NCBI GenBank assembly: GCA_040385245.1
Contig: JAZKHT010000008.1
Location: forward strand, 124,001 to 188,000
Length of the DNA stretch: 64,000 nt
DNA from: JAZKHT01 sp040385245
GTDB taxonomy: Bacteria > Pseudomonadota > Alphaproteobacteria > Rhodobacterales > Rhodobacteraceae
Direction: 5' to 3'
Shown here: positions 26,565 through 35,319 of the stretch, in pieces
How the letters are laid out: each line of letters opens with the position of its first letter
Numbering within the stretch: position 1 is the stretch's first letter
Program-made: the position numbers and the translations under genes
Notes under the pieces: model-generated
Databases searched by the model: none
Seen by the model: the letters and a program-made list of their open reading frames with translations, nothing else
Told to the model about the DNA's origin: nothing

Positions 26565-27239
26565 TTAATTCCAGACGCTGCTACGCATTTCCCAAGGGGT
26601 GACCTTGCCATCGCCATCGCCATCGGCGGCGGTGAACTGGGTCTGGGATGCTGCCATGAATTCGGCCTTTGTCACCTTGCCGTCGGTATCGGCATCCATC
26701 GGGTCAAAGCGCTCGGCCTTCCGCGTCATCATCGCCGCTTCGCGTTCGGGGTTCAGACCGGTGGCCGGACCCATCCGCACCGCCATGTATTCATCCACCG
26801 TCAGCGCGCCGTCGTCATCGGCATCCATCGCCGTGAAAACCATATCCGCCTGCGATGCGGCCTCTTCGTCGGACACAAGCCCGTCTTCATTGGCATCGAC
26901 GGTCGCAAAACGCCCGCGCCCCGGTGCGTTCGGGTCGCGCCATCCTTGCATCGGGCCTGCGCCAAAGCCGGGCATCATGCCAAAGCCCTGACCCGTGCCG
27001 TAGCCCTGACCCATGCCGTAACCTTGACCCATCGGGACGCCCTGATCCGTCCCATAGCCCTGACCCATGCCATAGCCGGGCATCATTCCGTAGCCCTGAC
27101 CGGGACCAAAGCCCTGCCCCTGTCCCATCCACCAGCCATTGTCAGGCCCGTACCCATAGCCGCCACCGGGCGCCATCTGGGCCAACGCAGGCAGCGCCAC
27201 AACAGCACTGATCGCCATAGCCAATGCGAACGTTTTCAT
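26565..27239 (-). CDS. Secreted EF-hand calcium-binding protein with Gly/Tyr/Gln repeats
   Basis: The 224-residue product has a signal peptide (MKTFALAMAISAVVALPALA). A repeat-rich segment of the type MGQGYGxxQGxG follows (about residues 25-95). Four EF-hand loops come next: DANEDGLVSDEE, DADDDGALTVDE, DADTDGKVTKAE and DGDGDGKVTPWE. All four keep the acidic positions needed for calcium. The ATG at 27239 has AAGGA nearby; two upstream in-frame Met exist but lack a signal. A perfect FNR-type box stands 84 bases upstream, and a strong hairpin follows the gene. Its function is unknown; surface or matrix calcium binding is the likeliest reading. Confidence 0.8.
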   Translation of the reverse strand: MKTFALAMAISAVVALPALAQMAPGGGYGYGPDNGWWMGQGQGFGPGQGYGMMPGYGMGQGYGTDQGVPMGQGYGMGQGYGTGQGFGMMPGFGAGPMQGWRDPNAPGRGRFATVDANEDGLVSDEEAASQADMVFTAMDADDDGALTVDEYMAVRMGPATGLNPEREAAMMTRKAERFDPMDADTDGKVTKAEFMAASQTQFTAADGDGDGKVTPWEMRSSVWN

Positions 27240-27322
27240 TGGATCATCCTTCATGTGATTGAGGCACAGCCGCACAGCAAGGCTGTGCCCCATCCAATCA
27301 TCACATCTTTGGAATGTGTTCG

Positions 27323-27336
27323 TTGATATGTATCAA
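27323..27336 (-). promoter_or_regulatory. FNR-type box upstream of the EF-hand gene
   Basis: TTGATATGTATCAA is a perfect TTGAT-N4-ATCAA palindrome, 84 bases before the start at 27239. It is the second such box in about 1.1 kb. Confidence 0.85.
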
Positions 27337-27388
27337 TTTGACACTCATTCAACGATATCGTGCTATCAGTTCATCGCCGGATCCGCGA

Positions 27389-28024
27389 TCAACCCGGCTC
27401 TCCGCCAAGAACCTCCCAAAAGTCGGCGCGCAGGTTGTGATGGGGAAATGGCTCGTCCGGCACGTCGACACCAAGGAAGGCGCAGAGCGGACCCCAGCCT
27501 TGGGCCACATCAAAAACCAGCAGCCGGTCGGCGGGCAGGGCGGTGCGCACTTCGTCGGTGCGGCGGCGATAGGCGGCAAGGGCTGTCTGTTCGTCGTCCA
27601 GCACGCCGCCAAAGGTGCCTTGTCCGGCCAACACGTTCCATGCCGCCAGCATGTCGCGGATATGCGGTGGCAGCGGGATCGTTTCATATCGCGCCATCAG
27701 CTTGCCGATGGTCTTGTTGAAACTGGCCCACCATTTGTCTTCGGGGCGCACGGTATGGATGACCTTGGCATCGGGAAAGGCCGTGGCCAGTTCGCGCCAG
27801 ACATGCGCGCCCGGCCAATCAACCTGCGAAGTGTAGCCGGAAAACACCGCTTCCCAATCCACCGTGCCGCCCTTCGCCAGCTTTTGCCAATGCAGCACCT
27901 GGCCCGGATTCTCCACGACTTCGTGCATGTGGTGGCAGGGTCCATACCCCAGCCGTTCGAGTGCGGCCTTGAGCGACTTCGTTCCGGTTCTGCCGAACCC
28001 TGACCCGATAACCTGGAGCGTCAT
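27389..28024 (-). CDS. Sulfotransferase-family protein
   Basis: The 211-residue protein begins MTLQVIGSGFGRTGTKSLKAALERLG, the PAPS 5'-phosphosulfate loop of the sulfotransferase family. It continues with GPCHHMHEVVENP and a KVIHTVRPEDKWWASF segment that matches the 3'-phosphate site. This subgroup (short sulfotransferases with GTxS loops) is common in marine Alphaproteobacteria with unknown acceptors. It lies 127 bases after soxH on the same strand, so it may or may not be part of the sox operon. Confidence 0.8.
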   Translation of the reverse strand: MTLQVIGSGFGRTGTKSLKAALERLGYGPCHHMHEVVENPGQVLHWQKLAKGGTVDWEAVFSGYTSQVDWPGAHVWRELATAFPDAKVIHTVRPEDKWWASFNKTIGKLMARYETIPLPPHIRDMLAAWNVLAGQGTFGGVLDDEQTALAAYRRRTDEVRTALPADRLLVFDVAQGWGPLCAFLGVDVPDEPFPHHNLRADFWEVLGGEPG

Positions 28025-28151
28025 GTCATTCCCTCCGAAGCGTGCGAAGAGTTTGTGCGCCGAATCGGGTTCTGTCTACAGATTTGCGCGCCGCATCCGT
28101 TCGGCAAAGATCACCAGAACAGGCGTCGACAGACCGCCCCGACACCCCACG

Positions 28152-29063
28152 TCAGTCTTCGACAAAACGGTAACCCCCGTCGCCACGGTCGGCATGGCCG
28201 ATGCCGCCACCGGGCAGGTGAAAGCCGATCAGCCGCATCCCATCTGCGGTGATCTGGTCCAGCAGCGCCACGCGCGTTGTGGCGGCAAGGGCCGCGTCCT
28301 GATCCGCGCCCGATGGCCAGTCGGGACGTTCGAACGCGACATGGTGGTTGCCAAGCGCATCGCCCACGACCATGGCGCTGTCGGTGCCTGCGCCCACCTG
28401 AAACGCCATGTGCCCCGGCGTGTGGCCGGGGGTCAGGCGGGCGGCGATGCCGGGCAACACCTCGGCCCCGTCCGCGATGAAATTCACCTGTTCGGCAATG
28501 GCAGCAAGGCGGCGTTGCGCGCCCACCGCAAAGGTGGTGCGTGCGTCGCCGATGGTGGTGACGGTCGCAGGGTCCATCCAATAGTCAAATTCGGCCTGAC
28601 CGATGTAATAGGCCGCGTTGGGGAACACCGGTTCGTCAAAGTCATCCAGCAGGCCCCAGATGTGATCGGGGTGGGCATGGGTGAACAGGACGTGGGTCAC
28701 CTCTGCCGGATCAAGGTTCAGCAGGGCAAACGCCTCAGGCAGTTTGCCGGCTGTGGGTTGGAAATCGGGGCCGGCGCCGACGTCAAAGAGAACGGTGTTG
28801 GTGCCGTCGCGCAGCAGGGTGACGTTGCAGGGCGGTGTCAGCTGATCGGTGGGCAGGCCGTATTTCGCAACGATGGCAGCCATTTCGTCCTGCGGCATGC
28901 CACCCAGAATGAAATCGCCGGGCAGCACAAGATTGCCGTCTGACAGTGTGTCGATCTGTATCCCGCCCAGCGTCAGGGTAGCGCCCGCCCACAGACGGCG
29001 CGGGGCCAGCGGCAGGGCAAGTGCGGCGGCGGCGGTGGTCAGAACACGGCGGCGGGTCAGCAT
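28152..29063 (-). CDS. soxH: SoxH-like MBL-fold hydrolase with Tat signal
   Basis: The 303-residue protein has a twin-arginine-type leader (MLTRRRVLTTAAAALALPL) and the metallo-beta-lactamase motifs LFTHAHPDHIWGLL, TPGHTPGHMAFQ and VVGDALGN. It follows soxF closely on the same strand. In Paracoccus the MBL proteins at the end of the sox operon are called SoxH; they are not needed for thiosulfate oxidation there, and their role is unclear. The symbol rests on position and fold. Confidence 0.65.
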   Translation of the reverse strand: MLTRRRVLTTAAAALALPLAPRRLWAGATLTLGGIQIDTLSDGNLVLPGDFILGGMPQDEMAAIVAKYGLPTDQLTPPCNVTLLRDGTNTVLFDVGAGPDFQPTAGKLPEAFALLNLDPAEVTHVLFTHAHPDHIWGLLDDFDEPVFPNAAYYIGQAEFDYWMDPATVTTIGDARTTFAVGAQRRLAAIAEQVNFIADGAEVLPGIAARLTPGHTPGHMAFQVGAGTDSAMVVGDALGNHHVAFERPDWPSGADQDAALAATTRVALLDQITADGMRLIGFHLPGGGIGHADRGDGGYRFVED

Positions 29064-29115
29064 GGCGCAGTCCTTTCATGGGGGCGGGCGGGCCATGCCC
29101 GCCCGTGGTGTTCCG

Positions 29116-30378
29116 TCAGCCGAAGATGTCGGTGGTGATGCCCGCGTACCAACCCAGCGATTCCTCGTATGTCGCCTTGCGCAAGGCGGCATCTTCGCCG
29201 GTGTCCGAGATGAAGCTTTCGACGCTGGCGATCTTTTCGGGCGTCGGCTCGTAGCTGGCACCCACCTTGACGGCGTCATCGGTGGCAATCAGCGACCAGC
29301 AGGTGTTGGAGTATTTGGCGGGAAACACCCGCGATCCCAGCAATTCGCCCCGGATGGTCATGGCGGCGACCTTGGCCTGACTGTTGGCGGAAAAGGCGGA
29401 TTTCGGCATGTCACCCTGGGCCGAGGAATCGCCAAGGACGAAGATGTTCTCGTCCGCCTTTGCTTTCATGCTGTCGGGGTGGACAGGGGCCCAGCCGCTG
29501 TCATCGGTCACACCGGCAAGGGCCGCGATCTTTCCCGCAACCTGTCCGGGGATGACGTTGCAAACATCGACCTTTTGCGCGGCCCCCTCGATCACGATCT
29601 CCATGGTTTCGGGGCGCACCTCGACCGCACTGCCGCCGAATTCGGGGCCGATCCAGTCGATCATGCCGTTGTAGTATTTGCCCCAACCATCTTCGAACAG
29701 CGCTTGTTTCGAAAACTTGTCCTTTGGATCAAGGATCAGGATCTTGGCGGTGGGATTTTGCTGTTTCAGGATATGCGCGACCATGCTGACCCGTTCATAA
29801 GGGCCGGGGGGGCAGCGGTAGGGGTTCGGGGGGGCGATCATGGCGAATGTGCCCCCCTGCGGCATCGCATCGACCATCGACTTCAGCAGTTGGGTCTGTG
29901 GCCCAGCCTTATAGGCGTGGGGCATGATGTCGGCATCGTCCAGCGTCCAGCCGGGGACCGAGTTTTCGGCAAAGTCGATGCCGGGCGACAGGATCAGCCG
30001 GTCATAGGGAACGGTTTGCCCGCCGGCCAGCGTGACGGTCTTCGCGCCCCGGTCCACGGCGGTGGCCATGTCGGTGATCACCGTCACACCGCCAGCGGCG
30101 ACCTTGTCGTAGCCGTGTTGCAGGCTTTCGAAATCGCGAAAGCCGCCAAGGTAAAGGTTGGAAAAGAAGCAGGTGGTGTAGATTGGGTTCGCCTCAATCA
30201 GGGTGACGTCCAGCGCGCCGCCGCTGTCTTTGGCCAGATAGCGCGCCGCCGTGGCCCCGCCTGCGCCGCCGCCGATGACGACGACGCGCGGTTTCGTCTG
30301 GCCCCAGACCACGGGGGCCGACAGCAGGGATGCGGTGGCAAGACCTGCGCCGATGAAGTGACGTCTGTTCAGGGTCAT
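29116..30378 (-). CDS. soxF: Sulfide dehydrogenase flavoprotein (flavocytochrome c type), SoxF
   Basis: The 420-residue flavoprotein has a Tat-like leader (LNRRHFIGAGLATASLLS) and the FAD fold RVVVIGGGAGGATAARYL. The FCSD-type sequence ETNPI-like ANPIYTTCFFSNLYLGG follows, where Cys is the redox-active residue. It oxidises sulfide, passing electrons to the cytochrome SoxE encoded just before it. GGAGGA stands near the ATG, and the gap from soxE is 31 bases. Confidence 0.88.
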   Translation of the reverse strand: MTLNRRHFIGAGLATASLLSAPVVWGQTKPRVVVIGGGAGGATAARYLAKDSGGALDVTLIEANPIYTTCFFSNLYLGGFRDFESLQHGYDKVAAGGVTVITDMATAVDRGAKTVTLAGGQTVPYDRLILSPGIDFAENSVPGWTLDDADIMPHAYKAGPQTQLLKSMVDAMPQGGTFAMIAPPNPYRCPPGPYERVSMVAHILKQQNPTAKILILDPKDKFSKQALFEDGWGKYYNGMIDWIGPEFGGSAVEVRPETMEIVIEGAAQKVDVCNVIPGQVAGKIAALAGVTDDSGWAPVHPDSMKAKADENIFVLGDSSAQGDMPKSAFSANSQAKVAAMTIRGELLGSRVFPAKYSNTCWSLIATDDAVKVGASYEPTPEKIASVESFISDTGEDAALRKATYEESLGWYAGITTDIFG

Positions 30379-30409
30379 GGCGGTTCCTCCGGGGTTGACG
30401 GCTTAGGGT

Positions 30410-31117
30410 TCAGTCAAGCGTCGCGAAATAGGCGGCAAGGGCGGCGATTTCGTCATTCGACAGACGTCCCGCCATCATCTGCATCACCGGATGCGGGCGC
30501 AGTTTGCGTTTGTAGGCGTGCATGGCGGCGATGAAGTCCACCTCGGGCCAGCGGGTGATCGACGGGATGCCCTGATCGGTGCCGTCGGTCTGGTGGCAGG
30601 TGGTACATTCGGACGACAGATACGCGCCATAGGCGGGGTCGCCCTCAAGCCCCAGGATCGTGGGATCAAGGTCGTGATCGGTCTTGCGGGCGGTCGGTTC
30701 CGCCTCGGGGATGTTCTGGGGTTTGTCGGACCAGTCGCGCAGATAGGCCAGCAGGTCGGCGCGCGCATCGGTATCGGGCAAGCCGGGAAAATTCATGCGC
30801 GTGCCCGACACCAGCGCCCGTGGGTTTTCCAGATAGGCATCAAGGGTTTCCAGCGTCCAGGTCAGCCCGTCGCTGCCCATGCGCGCCATGGACTTGGAAT
30901 AGGCAAACCCCGCCGCTGTGCCCGCCTTGCGCCCGAACAGGCCGTCCAAGTGCGGACCCACCCGGTTGACAGCCCCCACCCCGATCTGGTGGCAGGTGGC
31001 GCAGTGGCGCTCAAACACTGCCGCGCCCCGCCGGGCATCGCCGATCTCTGTTGCAGCGACGGGCAGGGCCGTCGCGACACAGATCAGGCTTGCCGACAGG
31101 GCGGGGCGACAGGGCAT
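30410..31117 (-). CDS. soxE: Diheme cytochrome c SoxE
   Basis: The 235-residue protein has a signal peptide (ending PVAA) and two c-type heme motifs, CATCHQ and CTTCHQ. Each is followed by a distant Met in the expected range (MNFPG; MMAGR). It is the electron-accepting partner of SoxF. Its start lies only 3 bases after the soxD stop. Confidence 0.88.
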   Translation of the reverse strand: MPCRPALSASLICVATALPVAATEIGDARRGAAVFERHCATCHQIGVGAVNRVGPHLDGLFGRKAGTAAGFAYSKSMARMGSDGLTWTLETLDAYLENPRALVSGTRMNFPGLPDTDARADLLAYLRDWSDKPQNIPEAEPTARKTDHDLDPTILGLEGDPAYGAYLSSECTTCHQTDGTDQGIPSITRWPEVDFIAAMHAYKRKLRPHPVMQMMAGRLSNDEIAALAAYFATLD

Positions 31118-31120
31118 CGG

Positions 31121-32227
31121 TCAATCGTCAAAGGTGGACAGATAGGCGATCACCGCGTCACGATCTTCGGCCGCCTTCAGCCCCGCGAACGACATCTTGG
31201 TGCCCTTCAGATAACCTTTGGGGTTTTCCAGAAAGGCGTGCAGCGCCGCATCGTCCCAGACCAAGCCGCCTGCCGCCATATCCGCAAGCGGTTTGGAGTA
31301 TTTGAAGCCCTCGATGCTGCCCGCCGCGCGCCCGACGATGCCGTTCAACATCGGCCCGACGGCGTTCTTTGCCCCGTCGCCGACCTTGTGACAGGCGGCG
31401 CATTTCTTGAACACCTTTTCGCCTGCAGCAATCAGCGCAGGGTCGTCGGTGGCCAGTTCGGTGTTTTCGGCAGGTGCCTCGGCTGTCGGTTCAGCGGGTG
31501 CCGCCTCGGCCCCGGTGGGTTGGGCGGGGGTTTCAGTGGCATCGGTCGCGGCGGCCATCAGGTCGGGCAGGGTGCCTGCGGGTTTGCCGTCCGGGTCGGT
31601 CGGCGTCACCTTCAGGTCTGCCGCGCGCTTGGTGACCTTGGGGGCGGCGGGCAGGCAATCGGCCATGCAGGGATCGGTGGTAAAGCCGGGATATTCCGCC
31701 GCAGCCCGGTCGTCGGGGTAGAACCCTGCGTTGTTGGGCAGCACGACGGTGGTAAAGTTTTCGTCGCTCAGCACAAAGTCATCTTCGACCAGGCCGTTGG
31801 AATACAGAAGAAAGGCGGTGATGGCATAGGTTTCGTCAACCGTCACCGTCTGCGCCGCGCCAAAAGGCATAGACCTGTGGACATAATCCCAGACGGTGGA
31901 AAGGTGCGGCCAGTAGCTGCCCACGGTCTTGACCGGGCGGGGATCGCGCAACGATCCGTCGCCCCCTGCCAACACGGGCCAGCTGTCCAGCCCTTCGGCA
32001 AATTCACCGTGGCAGGAAGAACATTGCGCGGCAAACACCTCTTCCCCCGTCGCGACATCGCCCGAACCGGGGCGCAGGCCGGTGCCATCGGGCAGCACGG
32101 CGACATCCCAGGCGGCAATCTCTTCGGGCAGGGCGGTGCGGCCAAGGCCCAAGGGTTCGGCAAGCGCAGGGGCTGTCAGCGGCAAGGCGAGGGTGGTGCA
32201 GATCAACAGGTTACGCAATTTCGACAT
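31121..32227 (-). CDS. soxD: Sulfur dehydrogenase cytochrome subunit SoxD
   Basis: The 368-residue product has a signal peptide and two heme domains, CSSCHG (N-terminal) and CAACHK (C-terminal). They are joined by an Ala/Pro/Glu-rich linker of about 60 residues (APAEPTAEAPAEN type). SoxD is the diheme electron acceptor of the SoxCD sulfane dehydrogenase. The start at 32227 has GGGGAGG eight bases upstream; it overlaps the soxC end by 17 bases, so the two are coupled. Confidence 0.92.
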   Translation of the reverse strand: MSKLRNLLICTTLALPLTAPALAEPLGLGRTALPEEIAAWDVAVLPDGTGLRPGSGDVATGEEVFAAQCSSCHGEFAEGLDSWPVLAGGDGSLRDPRPVKTVGSYWPHLSTVWDYVHRSMPFGAAQTVTVDETYAITAFLLYSNGLVEDDFVLSDENFTTVVLPNNAGFYPDDRAAAEYPGFTTDPCMADCLPAAPKVTKRAADLKVTPTDPDGKPAGTLPDLMAAATDATETPAQPTGAEAAPAEPTAEAPAENTELATDDPALIAAGEKVFKKCAACHKVGDGAKNAVGPMLNGIVGRAAGSIEGFKYSKPLADMAAGGLVWDDAALHAFLENPKGYLKGTKMSFAGLKAAEDRDAVIAYLSTFDD

Positions 32228-33488
32228 TCTCGACCTCCCCATCCGCCTTGACCCACCAGGTCTGGATGCCGTTGTTGTGGTAGACAGAGTTTACCCCCCG
32301 GATGGCGCGCAGCGCGTCCTTGGTGGGCTGGACGTAGCCGGTTTCATCGACCGCCCGCGATTGCAGCATCATCTCGGCCCCGTCCCAATCCAGATCGAGG
32401 TGAAAGCGCGTCAGCGCGCGGGGCTTGGCGTCGCCCGTGATGCGCGCGGGCGTCCATGACACGCCGCCATCGGTGGACACATCGACGCGGGTGATGGCCC
32501 CATTGCCCGACCACGCAAGACCGCTGATGACCAGCGGCCCCGTACCGTGGCGGATGGGGGCCTGCGGGCTGGGCGAGGTGATGACGGATTTCGCATCCAT
32601 CACCCATGTCCATTTCCGCGCGCGCCCGTCGGGCATCAGGTCGGTGTATTTCGACGTTTCCTCGCGGCTTTCGACCGCCTGATCATAGACGCCGATGCGG
32701 CGGACCCATTTGATCCACATGTTGCCTTCCCACCCCGGCACGACCAGCCGGACGGGATAGCCATGTTCCTTGCGCAGCGCTTCGCCATTGGCGAAAAAGG
32801 CGACCAGCACGTCGTCCATCGCCTTTTCCAGCGGGATCGACCGGCCGTTCGAACTGGCGTCATGGCCTTCGACATAGACCCACTTGCCCGCAGGCTGAAC
32901 GCCCGCCTCTTCCAGCAGGGCGCGCAGGGGGACGCCGATGTATTCCATGTTGTGGATCATGCCATGGGTGAACTGCGCACCTTCAAGCTGCGCCCCGCCC
33001 CATTCCATCCCGCCGTTGGCCGCACATTCGCAGAACGCCGTCAGCATCTTGCGCGGAAAGCGTTCCAGATCGGCAAAGGTAAAGACCAGTGGCCGGTCCA
33101 CCAGACCGTTGACCATCAGGCGGTAGTCCTGCTTGGTCAGATCGATCGCGCCCGAGTGGTGGCGCTCAAACGCGCAGCCCTGCGGCGTGATCGTGCCTTC
33201 CAGCGCGTGGATCGGGGTGAAGTTGATCGATGATACCGGGCTTTCCGTCAGCCATTCCACGTTGCGGCGGGCGACGTGGGCCTCGTGACTGATGGGCAAG
33301 CCATAGGGCGTGGCATCGACCGGATCGCCAAAGGCGGATGCATGGTCCTGCACCTGCGTGATCAGCGGGTCGGGTGTTTGCGCCCGCGCGGCGCTGCCGG
33401 CGGCCAGCAGGCCCGCACCTGCCGCCGCCGTCCCGCGCAGAAAGGCGCGGCGCGACTGGGGTGCGTCTGTCGTGTTCGGTTCGGACAT
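32211..33488 (-). CDS. soxC: Sulfane dehydrogenase molybdoprotein SoxC
   Basis: The 425-residue sulfite-oxidase-fold enzyme has a Tat signal (SRRAFLRGTAAAGAGLLAAG). The molybdopterin Cys sits in LTAFCECAANGG. It shows GWEGNMWIKWVRRI and a C-terminal dimerisation domain. SoxC with SoxD oxidises the sulfane sulfur held on SoxY. The presence of SoxCD predicts complete oxidation of thiosulfate to sulfate without sulfur globules. Confidence 0.94.
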   Translation of the reverse strand: MSEPNTTDAPQSRRAFLRGTAAAGAGLLAAGSAARAQTPDPLITQVQDHASAFGDPVDATPYGLPISHEAHVARRNVEWLTESPVSSINFTPIHALEGTITPQGCAFERHHSGAIDLTKQDYRLMVNGLVDRPLVFTFADLERFPRKMLTAFCECAANGGMEWGGAQLEGAQFTHGMIHNMEYIGVPLRALLEEAGVQPAGKWVYVEGHDASSNGRSIPLEKAMDDVLVAFFANGEALRKEHGYPVRLVVPGWEGNMWIKWVRRIGVYDQAVESREETSKYTDLMPDGRARKWTWVMDAKSVITSPSPQAPIRHGTGPLVISGLAWSGNGAITRVDVSTDGGVSWTPARITGDAKPRALTRFHLDLDWDGAEMMLQSRAVDETGYVQPTKDALRAIRGVNSVYHNNGIQTWWVKADGEVENVEIA

Positions 33489-33509
33489 GGCGAACCCTCC
33501 TTATATCTG

Positions 33510-35201
33510 TCAGGCCCCGGTCACGGTGACCGATGTGTTGGGATCAAGGCTGATGGTGCCCTTGCGGCGGATGTAGGCTTCGACCACATCGCCGATGGCG
33601 GGGCCTTCGGTGTCTTGGTTGATGCTGGCCCAACCGGACACGACATAGGTTGCCGCCGGGTCCAGTGCCGCGCCGGTTTTCAGCACGGTCATGTTGGTGA
33701 TCCGGCTGCCCTGCGGCTGCGTGATGTCGATGTGATAGCCAAGGCCGCCTACCCGCACCATATCGCCGCCCTGTTGGTAATAGGGGTCGGGGTTGAACAG
33801 GTTGTCGGCCACATCTTCCAGAATGGTGTGCAGCATTTCGCCCGTCATTTCAGAGCGGTAGGCGTTGGGATAGGTCAGCGCGCAGGTGTTGTACAAATCT
33901 TCGCGCGTGATGGGGGTGCCCGGCAGCAGCGACGGCCCCCAGCGGAATCCGGGTGACAGGGCGATGTCGGCCTCTCGTTCCTCAAGCAGGGCGTTCAGGA
34001 TCAGATCGTCCCAGGTGCCGTTGAAATTGCCGCGCCGGTACAGCAGGCTGTCGGTGTGGCCCAGCACCTCGGTCAGTTCGGCCTCGAACGGGGCGCGTTC
34101 CGCCTCGATCGCCGCCGCCACCTCGGCGTCGGGGGTGATGACATCGGAAAACACCGGGATCAGCTTGTGCCGAAAGCCCAGCATCTGGCCGTTCTGCACA
34201 TCCAGGTCGACGCGGCTGACGAATTTCCCGTTCGATCCGCTGGCGATCAGGATGGTCTTGTCCACCAGCACCGGTTCGGGCAGGGCGTCATGGGTGTGGC
34301 CGGTCAGGATCACGTCGATGCCCGGCACGTTAGCTGCAAGTTTCTTGTCCACGTCAAAGCCGTTGTGCGACAGCAGCACGACCAGCCCGGCCCCGGCGGC
34401 GCGCACCTCGGCCACCACTTCGGCCATGCGTTCTTCGCGCACGCCGAACGACAGGTTGGGGAACATCCATTTCGGATTGGCGATGGGCAGGTAGGGAAAG
34501 GCCTGTCCGATCACGGCGACCTTGACGCCGCCACGGTCGAACATCTTGTAAGGCTCGTAGGCGGGTTCTTCCCATTCGGCGTCAAAGATGTTGGCACCAA
34601 GGAAGGGGAAATCCAGAGTCTCGACAATCTCGGTCACGCGGTCGATGCCAAGCGTGAACTCGAAATGCGAGGTCATCGCATCGGGTTTCAGCAGGTTCAT
34701 CACGTTGACGACGTCCTGGCCCGCAGTTTTCAGACAGGTGTAGGACCCGTGCCATGTGTCGCCGCCGTCCAGCAGCAGCGCGTCGGGGCGGGCGGCGCGG
34801 ATGGCGTTGATGACGGTGGCGACCCGGTCCAGCCCGCCCATCTTGCCATAGCCCTGCGCCAGTGCGGTGAAATCCTGAAAGGTCAGGGCGTGGGCCTCGG
34901 GGCTGCCGGGGGCCAGATTGAACAGTTTCAGGAAATCACTGCCGGTGACATGCGGCACCTGACCCTTGGCCGCACCGACGCCGATGTTGATTTCCGGCTC
35001 GCGGAACCAGATCGGTTTCAGCTGGGCGTGAATGTCGGTGATGTGGATCAGCGTGACATTGCCGTAATCATCGAACTGCAACAACTGATCCTGCGTCAGC
35101 GCCTGTTGTGCGGCCAGTCGCGACCACCCCCCCAGACCCGATGCGCCGACGATGGCGGATGCGGCAACGCTGGCTTGCAGAAATTCACGGCGGCTGATCA
35201 T
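33510..35201 (-). CDS. soxB: Sulfate thioesterase SoxB
   Basis: The 563-residue protein has a Tat-like leader (MISRREFLQASVAASAIVG) and a 5'-nucleotidase fold with metal motifs ITDIHAQL, LLDGGDTWHGSY, LLSHNG and ILTGHTHD. SoxB releases sulfate from the thiosulfonate on SoxY. The usual TGHWEFTYG segment reads MTSHFEFTLG here, keeping the His but replacing Trp by Phe. The ATG at 35201 carries the leader; the open frame extends 83 codons upstream without one. Confidence 0.94.
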   Translation of the reverse strand: MISRREFLQASVAASAIVGASGLGGWSRLAAQQALTQDQLLQFDDYGNVTLIHITDIHAQLKPIWFREPEINIGVGAAKGQVPHVTGSDFLKLFNLAPGSPEAHALTFQDFTALAQGYGKMGGLDRVATVINAIRAARPDALLLDGGDTWHGSYTCLKTAGQDVVNVMNLLKPDAMTSHFEFTLGIDRVTEIVETLDFPFLGANIFDAEWEEPAYEPYKMFDRGGVKVAVIGQAFPYLPIANPKWMFPNLSFGVREERMAEVVAEVRAAGAGLVVLLSHNGFDVDKKLAANVPGIDVILTGHTHDALPEPVLVDKTILIASGSNGKFVSRVDLDVQNGQMLGFRHKLIPVFSDVITPDAEVAAAIEAERAPFEAELTEVLGHTDSLLYRRGNFNGTWDDLILNALLEEREADIALSPGFRWGPSLLPGTPITREDLYNTCALTYPNAYRSEMTGEMLHTILEDVADNLFNPDPYYQQGGDMVRVGGLGYHIDITQPQGSRITNMTVLKTGAALDPAATYVVSGWASINQDTEGPAIGDVVEAYIRRKGTISLDPNTSVTVTGA

Positions 35202-35319
35202 CGCCTGTTCCTTTTGTCTTCCGGCATGGCACAGGGGCCGCACAAAGGCGGCGCGTGGCGGGCAGCCCGGATTTCGTGCAGATGACGCGCGCCCCCACCC
35301 ATGGCGGGGGCGCGGCGGG

